From positions 34,005,902 to 34,069,901 of the forward strand of contig OU452198.1 of the NCBI GenBank assembly GCA_911728435.2: a stretch of DNA of 64,000 bases. The letters run 5' to 3'. Position numbers and translations under genes: made by a program. Below are positions 22,201-30,819 of this stretch, one piece after another (the first letter of the stretch is position 1; every line of letters begins with the position of its first letter). This DNA is from Apoderus coryli. Its lineage: Eukaryota; Arthropoda; Insecta; Coleoptera; Attelabidae. The notes below the pieces were generated by a model. The model did not search any database, was not told the origin of the DNA, and saw only the letters and a list, made by a program, of their open reading frames with translations.

Positions 22201-25147
22201 CGATAACACCCAAAATTTTTCAAAATAAGGAATTAAAATCATAGGTTTTTTTTAAGTAGTTAGAGTAGCTAGATAATAACATTTTGCTAAACTCACCATG
22301 ACCATTAAAACTGTTTGTAAGTGAAGTCCATCCTCCTAGATTTCTGAACAGCAAAGTGGTTGATGACTTGATCATTAAAATTTGAAATGGACTTCACAAG
22401 TTTTTTTTCAATAGATAGCATTGCTAACGCGCACACAAATGTTTTGATCCGTTTGAGGGTAGAGAAACATGTTTCGCTTTCTACAGTCGTCATAGGGACA
22501 GTACACGAAACAATCAGCAATTCCACAGATTCACTAAATGTTGATGTTAAATTGTTTTGGATAAACATTTGTAACAGAGGCACAGCTCCACTGTGTTTCA
22601 GAAAATCGTCCCGTGCGTATATTATCCAGAGTTAATTTTAAGTAATTAACGTTAGGAAATAAGTTACACACAGTTTTAATATCTTCATTTGGAAAGACCG
22701 TTCGATATTCACCAAATTTTTCAGTTTCAAATAAATTTATTGCAAAGTCGGGTGTACCACAAGGAAGCGCACTAGGGCCTATTCTATTTCTAATGTTCAT
22801 TGACGATATAACACATGTTATAAGATTTAGTGAATGTTCATTGTTTGCTGACGATCTTAAACTATTTAGAATTATACGTGACCACCTTGATGCCGTTGCC
22901 CTTCAGGCAGATTTGGATAATATCTATAGATGGTGCAAAGAAAACCTACTTCTCTTTAATGTGGATAAATGTAAAAGCATGTCCTACACATATTCAAGAC
23001 GAAAAATAGATTTCCAATATAATTTGAATAGAGTGCCTCTCCAAAATGTAACATCTGTAAAAGACCTAGGAGTTATATTTGATTCTAAACTTTTTTTTTC
23101 AGAAAATATTATGCATATAATCAATCAATGCTACAGGAACCTAGGATTTATTATCCGAAATTCAAAAACTTTTATAAACAAAAAAACTTTCTCTATGCTC
23201 TACACCGCAAATATACTCTCGAAACTAGAATATTGCTGCATTGTATGGTCACCAATGTATACTAAATATGCAATAATTATTGAGCGAGTTAAATTTTTTG
23301 TCCTATTACCTGACTTCCTTATGAACAGGGAACACACATCTAGCTCCAGATTGAACTTAAAATATTATGAAAAAATTTCCTTAAATAATAGAAGAACATT
23401 GTCAGGTGTTTTGTACCTTTACAAAATTGTAAATAATCTGGCATACGACTGTCGATCTCTAGTAAATATTAAGTTAGCTGTTCTATTAGGTAAAAGATGT
23501 CTCAAAAACCATCAAACATTTCAACTAATTACACAAAGAACAAATTACCAATCAACATGATGGTTAGAAATTACAACCAACTCCAACAAGTTTGCGATAT
23601 CTTCGGAACCAGATACAGGCACTTTAAATTATAGATAGTAAAACACCTTAATGAAACTTAAAATTTAATCTAGTGAATTATAGAATTCATGTAGTAAATA
23701 CAACCTTATGTTTAAAGTCTTAAACATAAATTAGTTAATGTTGTTTAAGTTTAATGTTTAAGTTAGTTTTTTAGTCTAGTTAAAGTTAGGTAGAGCTTAA
23801 CATAAGTTAAGTCAAATTAAACAAAGCAGTGTAATTGGGATAATACAGATACAGGTGTTATCCCAATTACACTGCTTTGTTTAATTTGACTTAACTTAAC
23901 TTATGCTAAGCTCTACCTAACTTTAACTAGACTAAAAAACTAACTTAAACATTAAACTTAAACAACATTAACTAATTTATGTTTAAGACTTTAAACATAA
24001 GGTTGTATTTACTACATGAATTCTATAATTCACTAGATTAAATTTTAATTAATTTTAACACCTGTATCTGTGTTATCCCAATTACACTGCTTTGTTTAAT
24101 TTGACTTAACTTAACTTATGTTAAGCTCTACCTAACTTTAACTAGACTAAAAAACTAACTTAAACATTAAACTTAAACAACATTAACTAATTTATGTTTC
24201 TTCTATAAATAAATAAATAAAAATTAATTTGCAACAGTTAGGTGTCAAAAAATTTTTTTTATAGTAATTCGATCCTCAAATATTAATTTAACATTATTTA
24301 CATTCATATATTGCACTGAATTCATCTTTACTATTGTAATTGTTCAAAATCAAAACATTTACTTTATAATACTCAAAAAGCGCGATCGCGAAAATAAAAA
24401 CAACAACACCACACGTACAAATTTTATTCGTATAGACATAGACTGATGGGTAGGGCAGCACCCCAGATATGACGTCACAAATGCGTTTAATTTCTACTGT
24501 TACTAGCGTATAGCGTAGCGATGCATTGCTGTCTCTGTTTTTCGCACGCGATAGCAAAGAAAACAATAGAGGCACAAAAATGTTGTGTCCAAGAGCATAT
24601 GTTGTGTCCAAGAGCAATATGTACTAAGACCTACGTTCTGTGTCATTACCGTGAATAGACGCGCTGCAAGAGTGATTATAGCATAGCCAGGGCCGTATTC
24701 GATTCACATTTTCAAATGCAAAATTTTATAGGGTATTCTAACGAAATCACACTGGTCTGGTGCGAAGTATAAAATCTAAAATTATTTTTTCTACTTAATT
24801 TTTTATGTAGGGCACGTGCCCACGCGCCCTTATGGACCAACCGCCACTGCTATAGCCCCGAAACATCTATGGCAGTTTAAATATTTGAGTTAGTAAATAT
24901 AATTAATGCTCGATTTGTGGAGTAGATGTGTTTAATTAAAATTCATTTTCCATGAGTGGGAAATGAAAGTTAAGCAAATTACAAAAAATCAGACATCTTA
25001 ACATATTGCTACATGTAAATAAAAAATTAAACTTACCATACTGACTGCTCTGTGATCCCTCGCATAATTTATCAACAGATCCCAACAATAGTACATTGGA
25101 ATAAGGAATACTAATAACACCATAATGTCCGATATTATATCCAACAT
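16223..25147 (-). CDS. Imp-L2-like secreted two-Ig-domain protein, copy A
   Basis: Five exons on the minus strand: 25037-25147, 17752-17839, 17466-17626, 16536-16803 and 16223-16467. All have GT-AG junctions and fitting phases, giving 291 codons without a stop. Ig domain 1 has Cys99, Trp111 and Cys155 (GDYSC); Ig domain 2 has Cys217 (IMLPC), Trp229 and Cys272 (LGIYSC). The chain ends DTFVYPFL, matching the DTFVYP end of insect IMP-L2, which binds insulin-like peptides outside the cell. INLT (Asn166), NLT and NGS are glycosylation sequons. Hydrophobic residues 38-54 look like a signal or anchor segment. Exon 5 either splices at GTAAGG or reads on through seven residues to a stop at 16199. Introns 1 and 3 are full of transposons. 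Imp-L2 identity is by motif and domain layout; another two-Ig family is possible. Confidence 0.8.
17100..17330 (-). pseudogene. Penelope-like element GIY-YIG endonuclease relic
   Basis: Minus-strand translation reads EEHPCKDCNATYIGQTKQYL then EKRLTNH. This is the PCKDC...YIGQT...L..R...H core of the GIY-YIG nuclease domain at the C-terminus of Penelope-like retroelements. The frame stops at about 17120 and the reverse transcriptase part is absent. It lies in the intron between exons 3 and 4 of gene A. Confidence 0.6.
18003..19012. mobile_element. Segment with ~30-bp inverted repeats holding transposase remains
   Basis: TTAAGGATGAAATATGG at 18020-18036 and its complement at 18977-18993, with AT-rich extensions, form imperfect inverted ends. 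In units B and C the sequence corresponding to 18001 goes straight on into a mariner relic, so this segment is specific to unit A. It sits in intron 1 of gene A. Confidence 0.5.
18290..18960 (-). pseudogene. Tc1/mariner-superfamily transposase, C-terminal two thirds
   Basis: Minus-strand frames give FAKKIVFTDETCFTR, YADENPNA, IIGPVVLPPTPNGVDYL, WFMHDDAPPQF, YPNTWIGRG, then PTPLDYFL and MVYSRQIDSEEELW. This is the order of the DDE transposase common in arthropods (FTDE...HDDAPPHF...DxxPLDFFLWG). FTDE carries the first acidic residue, HDD the second and TPLD the region of the third. Stops and frameshifts kill it. The N-terminal half is absent here; a matching N-terminal half lies at 19680-20050. 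Confidence 0.75.
19175..19255. repeat. GATAACAGCATATC hairpin repeat, unit A copy
   Basis: TATGATAACAGCATATCATA forms a hairpin with a six-base loop and is followed by a TGTTCATCT segment. The second arm is cut by the foldback element that starts at 19256. The same family lies at the matching place in units B (44250-44580, 45460-45560) and C (59490-60180). Confidence 0.7.
19256..20822. mobile_element. Foldback element with ~420-bp arms and TACAGGGTGTCC ends
   Basis: The left arm (19256-19674) and right arm (20392-20822) are long imperfect inverted copies that start TACAGGGTGTCCTACGGTGA. TA at the ends suggests a TA target site. Between the arms lies a second transposon end (CAGGGTGGTCAAAAAATTAT, complement ending at 20383) with the N-terminal half of a transposase. 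The same composite recurs at 40984-41979. Confidence 0.8.
19680..20050 (-). pseudogene. Transposase N-terminal half (helix-turn-helix part)
   Basis: Two overlapping minus-strand frames give MENIYSYADIVNVRVLLIHG, then FNERNPHLPT, then VLAYFNTYPESSVLAAEQDL and GISKSSVQKILKSSGLHPF. This matches the DUF4817-type and homeodomain-like DNA-binding start of arthropod Tc1/mariner transposases. A frameshift lies near 19850. The reading runs into the foldback arm at about 19675, so the catalytic half is missing. The C-terminal fragment at 18290-18960 would complete it but is not contiguous. Confidence 0.65.
20823..21187 (-). mobile_element. Non-LTR retrotransposon 3' end, 5'-truncated
   Basis: An (ATT)n-type tail next to an AATAAAG-like signal (minus strand) starts at about 20823, directly beside the foldback. 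Upstream on the minus strand the frame gives KKKLKFFLTSNAFYNLQEF then a stop, typical of the end of jockey/CR1-like proteins. It lies beside the TTGTATACCAGGGGTATTTA site used by another non-LTR copy in unit C. Confidence 0.65.
21640..22130 (-). pseudogene. hAT transposase relic, shared by all three units
   Basis: Minus-strand frames give QKFRHRYEQWITPYHLLTYL, LLDPTKSQHPL and ILKPIPVTIDKLQRTDAI. The PYHLLTYLLDP pattern fits the RNase-H-like domain of hAT transposases. The same relic is at 47490-47830 and, more decayed, at 62170-62390. It therefore inserted before the segmental duplication. Several frames and stops show that it is dead. Confidence 0.55.
22305..22740 (-). pseudogene. hAT transposase C-terminus (ZMYM1-like, dimerisation domain)
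   Basis: Minus-strand frames give KFGEYRTVFPNEDIKTVCNL, FPNVNYLKLTL, then IVSCTVPMTTVESETCFSTL, KRIKTF and KSRRMDF before the stop. The pattern PMTTAESERCFSTLKRIKTFLR is the hallmark of the hAT C-terminal dimerisation region. A frameshift lies at about 22560. The upstream catalytic part is cut off by the reverse-transcriptase insertion. Confidence 0.75.
22742..23560 (+). pseudogene. Non-LTR reverse transcriptase, 5'-truncated
   Basis: The frame opens at AKSGVPQGSALGPILFLMFI (motif B) and continues through SLFADDLKLF (motif C, catalytic FADD) and VKDLGVIFDS. It then runs on to a thumb-like region and a stop after 23557. Motif A and everything before it are missing, so this copy cannot work. 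It lies inside the hAT element on the opposite strand. The 3' part runs into the palindrome at 23657-24200 and a tail of AAATA repeats near 24210. Confidence 0.8.
23657..24200. repeat. Near-perfect palindrome plus a third copy of a retroelement 3' UTR
   Basis: The arms 23657-23843 and 23858-24050 are inverted copies around a 14-bp loop. A further partial copy of the right arm follows in direct orientation at 24063-24200. The arm sequence follows the reverse transcriptase above, so it looks like its 3' UTR copied in both directions. Confidence 0.8.
25037..25147 (-). CDS. Gene A exon 1: N-terminal hydrophobic exon
   Basis: The exon encodes 37 residues, starting MLDIISDIMVLLVFL and ending before GTAAGT in phase 0. 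Residues 8-25 are strongly hydrophobic, followed by a charged stretch. It is assigned to gene A because exon 2 has a phase-0 acceptor (TTGTTTCAG|CTG) and the same pair occurs in all three units. Counterparts are 48143-48253 and 62430-62540, all exactly 111 nt. Intron 1 would be about 7.2 kb here. It could instead start an unrelated transcript, but no other exon in reach fits. Confidence 0.6.
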
Positions 25148-25219
25148 TTTGATTAAAATTAATTAAAATTCGTGTAAGGAGTTAAAAACAAACAATAATA
25201 CAGCTACACTTTAGTGATA

Positions 25220-25256
25220 GACACTGACAACCTTAAAAGACGAGGGAATAAATATT
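25220..25256 (-). promoter_or_regulatory. Core promoter of gene A
   Basis: On the minus strand a TCAGT initiator has its A(+1) at 25225, and a TATTTATT box (25247-25254) lies about 29 bp upstream. The ATG follows 78 bp downstream. Copy C has the same initiator and box at identical spacing; copy B keeps the initiator (A at 48331) with a weaker AT box. Confidence 0.6.
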
Positions 25257-25620
25257 GAGATCCATAAAATAAGTACGATTGGTAGGTATCTTAGTTATCA
25301 GTTGGTTGAGTTTTTTTGCTACATGGGAGAATTTTAGTCTAGATTGCTATTGAAATTGGGAAGAAAATTTAAGCAGTAGGTATGTATAATACAACAAATA
25401 ATTTCGTTTCTTTTAAGTAAATAGTAAACTAGATATAGGGTGGCTCTTGGGCACGTCGATTTTGTTTGCGATGAAACCATTTTTGTAGTACGCGCATCCT
25501 CTTCGGGAATTTAAATGGGGAAAGTGGGCGACTTATACATTATTTTGAAGGCATTTTGATTCTCTTACCAAATCTTTTAAAATAAATCGATTCGCTTTAG
25601 AATGTCATACGCGTTCCGCG
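25256..25620 (-). promoter_or_regulatory. Conserved upstream block of gene A
   Basis: About 370 bp directly upstream of the core promoter recur at 48360-48720 and 62645-62990. Shared segments include TTATCAGTTGG, AGGGTGGCTCTTGGGCACG and AATCGATTCG. It is non-coding and keeps its position relative to the TSS, so it may hold enhancer sites. Shared ancestry of the duplicated units alone could also explain the match. Confidence 0.5.
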
Positions 25621-25833
25621 ATTGGGTGCTCGACATCTCGTGCCGTTCACTGTGGGCCTAGCAAGGACTAATATTTTGTTACAAAGTCCTGTTTACTTTA
25701 TGTGTGATATTTTTAATGTGTTGTCGTGGTTTTGACGTTCATGATTCTACTTTATCTGGAATTACTAATAGTTTACGTGATGGATAATTATTATTTTTTA
25801 ATATTGAACTGTTGTTGATTTCATTTATTATTG

Positions 25834-26639
25834 TACAGGGTGCGGCAGCATAACTTCCTTATTTCAAAACGCAATAAAACCCATTCTGTGAACTATAACT
25901 TTTTATTATTTTTTTAAATAATGTAGGTACATATGTAAAGTTTTGCTTCAAACAGTTTTAAAAATCATGTCAGGCCCTCCATTGTCGATACACTGAATAA
26001 TGCTGTTATGTTGACCATTTCGGCCCGGATGTTGGCTTTGAGATCTTCTAGGGTTCTTGGACGATTGACATAAACACGGGATTTCAAAAATCCCCATAAA
26101 AAATTGCAAGGGGTCAAATCGGGGAAACGAGCTGGCCACTCCAAATCGCCCCTTATTGAGATTAGGCGATCCGGAAAGTGTTCCCTCAAAACAGCGATTG
26201 ATACCATGTGAGGCGTTGCGCCAAACGTCTCCTAAATCCAATGCGTTAAGTCGACGGACAAAAAAATCTTCCAACATGTTTAGATATCAGTCATTTTCTT
26301 CAAAAAACCAGGAACCAATTCTTCGTCTCGTCACACTCCCGTTTTGTCTGAATGTAGCGACTCATGTAAAGATTGATTTCCAATCTGGCACATGCCCTGC
26401 CAGGGCTTATTGATTCGATTTCGAAAGACATGCTGAGTTGCGATCACAGAACGTTCATTCGAAAAGTATGCCTGGACGGCAAAAGCAGGTTGCTCACTCT
26501 TCCAACGCATCGTGGCGGCTGACCGGATCGGGAACAAAACTGCATGCCTACCGAATAAGAGCCGTCTTCCGTCACTTCGATCTTTACAGTCTAAATAGCG
26601 CGCATTTCAAAAAAGGAAGTTATGATGTCGCACCCTGTA
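25834..26639 (-). mobile_element. Internally deleted Tc1/mariner-superfamily transposon
   Basis: The terminal inverted repeats TACAGGGTGCGGCAGCATAA and TACAGGGTGCGACATCATAA lie at 25834 and 26639 (minus), with TA at both ends. Minus-strand frames hold the N-terminal part (FAVQAYFSNERSVIATQHVF, DUF4817-like helix-turn-helix) and the C-terminal catalytic part (FGATPHMVSIAVLREHFPDR, PARFPDLTPCNF, WGFLKSRVYV). The middle with the first catalytic Asp is gone. At ~0.8 kb this is a non-autonomous deletion derivative. Confidence 0.8.
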
Positions 26640-27131
26640 GTACTTAATATTGAACGGGTAATTGTATTAATATAGTTATTATATATTTATTTATGAAACG
26701 AATTGAAAGTATTCTTGGACAAAGTGTGTTAATTTTTTATTATTGTGTAGGTATGTTCGCACTGGGTATAGTCTTTCTAATCTTAATTTAAAATGATATA
26801 AAAAACTACAACTCGATATCCCTTTGTAATGTCAATACCGACCTCAGCCGACCATAGGAGCTCCCTTTTAACTTTTCATAACAATACATGCCCTACAATA
26901 TGTTAAAAATCCTTTATGTATTAACAATTAATGTTAAATGTATAACTGTTTTCGCATTTTAAAAATATTTTTAAAAACAAATAATATTTTATATAGTTAC
27001 ACTGGTCACAAAATAATTCCCCCTCAAAACGAAAACAAAAGTGTTCCGCTCGTGTCACTGGTATACTGCCTTATAAAAAAAAACTGTGTATATATATAAC
27101 TACATTGCAACCTAATAACGGCGGTGTCTGA

Positions 27132-27450
27132 TACAGTGACTGCAAAAAGTTTCATGCATTTGAGGTATTATCTATTAAAAATTATTACTTATGTAATTTG
27201 ATAGGTCTTCTTTCATTTTATTAATCTAAGAAAAACTATTGAACAAATCATGGTTACAATATTCTGCCACCGTGTTTTACTGTCGGACACAAATTTTCTT
27301 GTTTAAATTCCACATTAAGTCTTCGCCATACCATATGATGTCCATCCGATTATATTTAGATTAATGACGTTGCCAATAATTCTTTTTTTCATTCATATTA
27401 TATTTATTTGCAAACTCTAATCATTAACCCAACTTTTTCCAGTCACTGTA
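27132..27450 (-). mobile_element. 319-bp Tc1 deletion derivative
   Basis: The ends TACAGTGACTGCAAAAAGT (27132) and TACAGTGACTGGAAAAAGT (minus, from 27450) are inverted repeats with TA target sites. Inside, the minus strand reads SDGHHMVWRRLNVEFKQENL then CPTVKHGGRI. This is the middle of a Tc1 transposase (DGxxxVWR...TVKHGGG). It is a short internal remnant between intact ends. Confidence 0.7.
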
Positions 27451-28308
27451 GTTATTTTTATTACTGTCGGTATCCTTTAGCAGTCATGATTTATTATAGG
27501 TCTTATATACGAGGGAGAAATGTATCAAAAAAAAAACGCTGCATTCGATGCCCATTTCTAATGTAAAGAGACATGGGAACGGATAGCCCCGGTAGAATTG
27601 AGCATGGTGGCGACCATTTTCTACAATTTGTTATTTCTGCAGAAGAGTAAAATTTTTGAATTTTTAGTTTCTTACGGTACAGCAACCCAGTGTTTGTGTT
27701 GGACAACAGAAAATTGTATGCCTGTTGCTGGAGGTAGGTACCTACTGTGTTGGGGGTACAGAATGTTGCGAGGATAATTTAAGGGCAGCTTAGACACAAT
27801 GCCCCGTTTTCATGATATGAGTTTATTTTAAATTTATCTGAAACCCATTGAGATACCGATTGGAATGAGATTTGGTACACGCAAATTTATTGGTAAAGGA
27901 TATATTGTTAGAAAATATTTGAAATTAATAATAAAACAACACACTTATTCAACCATTAACATTTATTCATAATATCTTAATATTCACATGTAACGAAAAT
28001 AGAAATAAAAGCGGCCTGTTAACCCGAGCACAGAGAATATTAGATTAGAGTGCCGACGCATTTTTCCTATTCCATTGTTATCGGTTTCTTACTAGACAAC
28101 CACATGCAAAAAGATAAAAGCAGTTATCAGCATTTCTTGTCTGTACGTCGTCACTTAACATCCCTTAGACCGGCAGCGGCTTTTGTATGAACATAACAAA
28201 ATAATAAATAATATAATTGCGTATCGGCTGATTTCTAACAATATTTACCTGTATTAAATTGCTTTCTAAACTACTTGCGTCATCTTAAACTAACTAAAAA
28301 ATTGCAAG

Positions 28309-28378
28309 AGCAGGGATTGAACTTACAACCTTCCGATTACAAAGCCCACACGGTACCCACTAGGCTACACTCGGCACA
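28309..28378 (-). repeat. tRNA-derived SINE-like sequence inside R block 2
   Basis: Minus strand: TAGCCTAGTGG fits an A box and AGTTCAATCCC fits a B box, at tRNA spacing. It is orthologous to 4924-4990. The acceptor arms do not pair, so it is not a functional tRNA. Confidence 0.5.
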
Positions 28379-28558
28379 CATCTCTTTTGCGAATTAACAC
28401 GAATTTTATTTTTTCCAATTAATGGCACAGCGTATGCGTTAATCGCGTGGGTAATGTAATATTATTTTTGCATTCTATGCCCTTAGCGTTCCCCGTAGCG
28501 CTACTTCTATAGGAAACGGAAAAATGCTTCCGAAAAATTGAGATAAAGACGGATATAA

Positions 28559-30575
28559 TCCGTCACACCTTTGGAGGTTTGTTCAGAATAAAAAACAAGG
28601 GTCACGTATTCCTGGTGTTATGTTTGACGAGCGGGGCACTGAAATATCGGATCCAATAAATATCGTTTCCGGATTTGCCAATTATTTTCGTAGTGTCTAT
28701 GTTGATTCGATGAGCCAGGACTATGCTGAGACTTTTAACAGTGATGATCTGGTAGATGTGGGGAGCTTGGATATGGAAGATATTCTAAGTGCTCTGAAAA
28801 GCCTAAAACCGAAGATGACTGCAGGTATAGATAACCTACCCGCGATGGTGGTTAAAGATTGTGCTTATGCATTTGTGGAACCATTGTATTACATTTTTAA
28901 TTTATCCCTGCGGTCCAACTTGTTTCCTGACTACTGGAAGATAGCTCGTATATGTCCTATACATAAATCGGGAGATATTAACAGAATCGAAAACTATCGA
29001 CCTATTTCAATTCTTCCTAATTTCGCAAAGGTTTTTGAAATTGCTCTGCACAATAAGCTATTTCGGCAAATAAAACATAGGCTGGTTTACCAGCAACATG
29101 GGTTCATTAAGGGTCGTTCTACGGTGACCAATCTAACCACTTTCCTGCAGGATGTAATTCCGGCTGTCGGTCGAGGTTTGCAAGTCGACGCAATCTATAC
29201 TGACTTTTCCAAGGCGTTCGATAAGATTGATCATTCCCTGATTCAACAGAAGATGTGCGACATTGGCTTCGGCAGGAATCTGATATCTTTTTTTCAGTCC
29301 TATCTGGGAGCAAGGCAACAATTTGTTGAATACAATGGATTCAGTTCAAGTTCATTTACAGCCTCAAGTGGAACTCCGCAGGGCAGTACGTTGGCTCCCC
29401 TTCTCTTTGCAATATTCGTAAACGATATTGGCTCTGGTTTCAATAGCAATTATTTGTTGTTTGCGGATGATTTAAAATTGTATCGCACTGTTGTTTGTGA
29501 GAACGATTGCGCACAGCTTCAATCAGATCTGTGTCGGCTTTCAGAATGGTGTGATCTAAATAGACTTCCTCTAAACCTGAACAAATGTAAGTCGGTGACA
29601 TTTACAAGACGTCAAGATCCGTTTGTGCGAAACTACACCATCGATAATTCAAATTTGGAACGCTGCGCTTTAATCAAAGATCTTGGTGTATACTTGGATG
29701 GTGATTTATCTTTCAACTACCACATTGAGCAAGTTTCTGCTAATGCTTTGCGAATGCTAGGATTTATTTTTAGACAGACCAGAGAATTTAACAACATGGA
29801 CTGCCTGAAAAGTCTCTATTTCGCCTTTGTTGTGTCTATTTTGGAATTCGCTACAATCATTTGGTCGCCCATCTACCGTGTTCATATACTGAGATTGGAG
29901 AGTATCCAACGTAAGTTTTTAAAATATTTGTCATTTAAAGTTGATGGATATTTTCCTCCTCGTGGGTGTGATCACGGCCTGTTACTGGCAAGGTTTGGAT
30001 TTCGGCCGTTGGCCGAGAGACGCATCTTCGCGTCTCAGATCTTTCTTTTTAAGTTGATCAACAATATGTTGGATTGTCCTCGGTTGCTTCAGCAGCTATG
30101 GTTTCGTGTCCCTAGGGTTCACTCTAGAAGCGCTAGTTTATTTTGGGTGCCACAGATTCGTTCTAATTATGAATCTAAAGCACCGCTATTTCGGGCTTGT
30201 AAGTACAGCAACCGATTAGTTATTAATGAAAACGTTGATTTTTTTAATGTATCGCTTGATTCTTTTAAGAAAAGTTTAGAGACATGTTTGCGGGCTACTG
30301 ATTTGTATTTGTTTTGATGAATTATGTTCATGTGTTAATTATTTATTGTTATTATAAATTGTTCTTGTAATCCTCTCAATTTTCTTTCGTTTTGATGCGT
30401 GAATTACCTTTTTTGTATTTTTCTATTTTTCAGTTAGTTTTAAGTTAGTTCTAAGTTGGGTATTTTTGTATGCTTATGCTAGGCAATTGTTTTTGTTAAT
30501 GTTAGATTTTGTCTTGTTATTGGGTAGCAATACCTGTTAGACAATAAAGAGATTATTATTATTATTATTATTATT
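28559..30575 (+). mobile_element. Non-LTR retrotransposon (jockey/CR1-like), 5'-truncated, (ATT)n tail
   Basis: It interrupts R block 2 at GACGGATATAA|CC; the uninterrupted site is seen at about 5050 in R block 1. TATAA at both edges may be a target-site duplication, though it overlaps the (ATT)n tail. It holds a long reverse transcriptase frame, a ~260-bp 3' UTR with ACAATAAAGAG, and the tail (30552-30575). A second, older member of the same family lies at 55908-58712 on the other strand. Confidence 0.85.
28563..30317 (+). CDS. Reverse transcriptase of the 28.6-kb non-LTR element (N-terminally truncated)
   Basis: It is open from the insertion edge at 28563 (first ATG at 28620, an internal Met of GVMFDERG) to the stop ending at 30317, over 580 codons. 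Motifs in order: PIHKSGD and NYRPISILPN, HGFIKGRSTVTNL, YTDFSKAFDKIDH (motif A), SSGTPQGSTLAPLLFAIF (motif B), LLFADDLKLY (motif C, catalytic FADD), NLNKCKSVTF, LGVYLDG, then a thumb and C-terminal region ending DLYLF. The endonuclease domain is missing because of 5' truncation, so the copy is not autonomous. The unbroken frame suggests recent insertion. The clade (jockey, CR1 or a relative) is not settled. Confidence 0.85.
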   Translation, partial: SHLWRFVQNKKQGSRIPGVMFDERGTEISDPINIVSGFANYFRSVYVDSMSQDYAETFNSDDLVDVGSLDMEDILSALKSLKPKMTAGIDNLPAMVVKDCAYAFVEPLYYIFNLSLRSNLFPDYWKIARICPIHKSGDINRIENYRPISILPNFAKVFEIALHNKLFRQIKHRLVYQQHGFIKGRSTVTNLTTFLQDVIPAVGRGLQVDAIYTDFSKAFDKIDHSLIQQKMCDIGFGRNLISFFQSYLGARQQFVEYNGFSSSSFTASSGTPQGSTLAPLLFAIFVNDIGSGFNSNYLLFADDLKLYRTVVCENDCAQLQSDLCRLSEWCDLNRLPLNLNKCKSVTFTRRQDPFVRNYTIDNSNLERCALIKDLGVYLDGDLSFNYHIEQVSANALRMLGFIFRQTREFNNMDCLKSLYFAFVVSILEFATIIWSPIYRVHILRLESIQRKFLKYLSFKVDGYFPPRGCDHGLLLARFGFRPLAERRIFASQIFLFKLINNMLDCPRLLQQLWFRVPRVHSRSASLFWVPQIRSNYESKAPLFRACKYSNRLVINENVDFFNVSLDSFKKSLETCLRATDLYLF

Positions 30576-30819
30576 ATTATAACCATTTTGAAGTCCCCTC
30601 AGAGGACCATTTCCAGATTCTGCTTCGTTACCCAAGTCATAGGTATAATATTTTAGATTATATTGTATCTTGCAGGGAACGTTTTGGGGTGGCACAACCG
30701 ATTTTTATTATTTGTATGTGAATTGATTTTTTGTTTTGATTGAGTTAGTTTTAAGCAAGGCAAATTATTGTATGTTTGTGTATTCGTCCCCATTATGTTG
30801 GCCTTTTGTAGGTTGTTGG

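Larger units (their letters stand above)
22147..24849 (-). mobile_element. hAT transposon with 8-bp target duplication, unit A only
   Basis: The ends read CAGTTGCGGCTCGTGAGG (from 22147) and, on the minus strand, CAGTGGCGGTTGGTCC (from 24849). They are flanked by CTAAAGCC (22139-22146) and CTATAGCC (24850-24857). Unit B has the uninterrupted site, with a single CTATAGCC at 47949-47956. The element carries a broken transposase C-terminus and is itself interrupted by a non-LTR insertion at about 22740-24220. Bases 24220-24849 hold its promoter side, with no recognisable protein. Confidence 0.75.

Noticed and set aside
24294..24617. 107-codon minus-strand ORF
   Set aside because: It lies inside the hAT element between its left end and the nested retrotransposon and shows no transposase motif. 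It is probably non-coding hAT sequence.
28620..30317. Host gene for a 565-residue protein
   Set aside because: The translation is a non-LTR reverse transcriptase with motifs A, B and C, flanked by an (ATT)n tail and with an empty site in R block 1.
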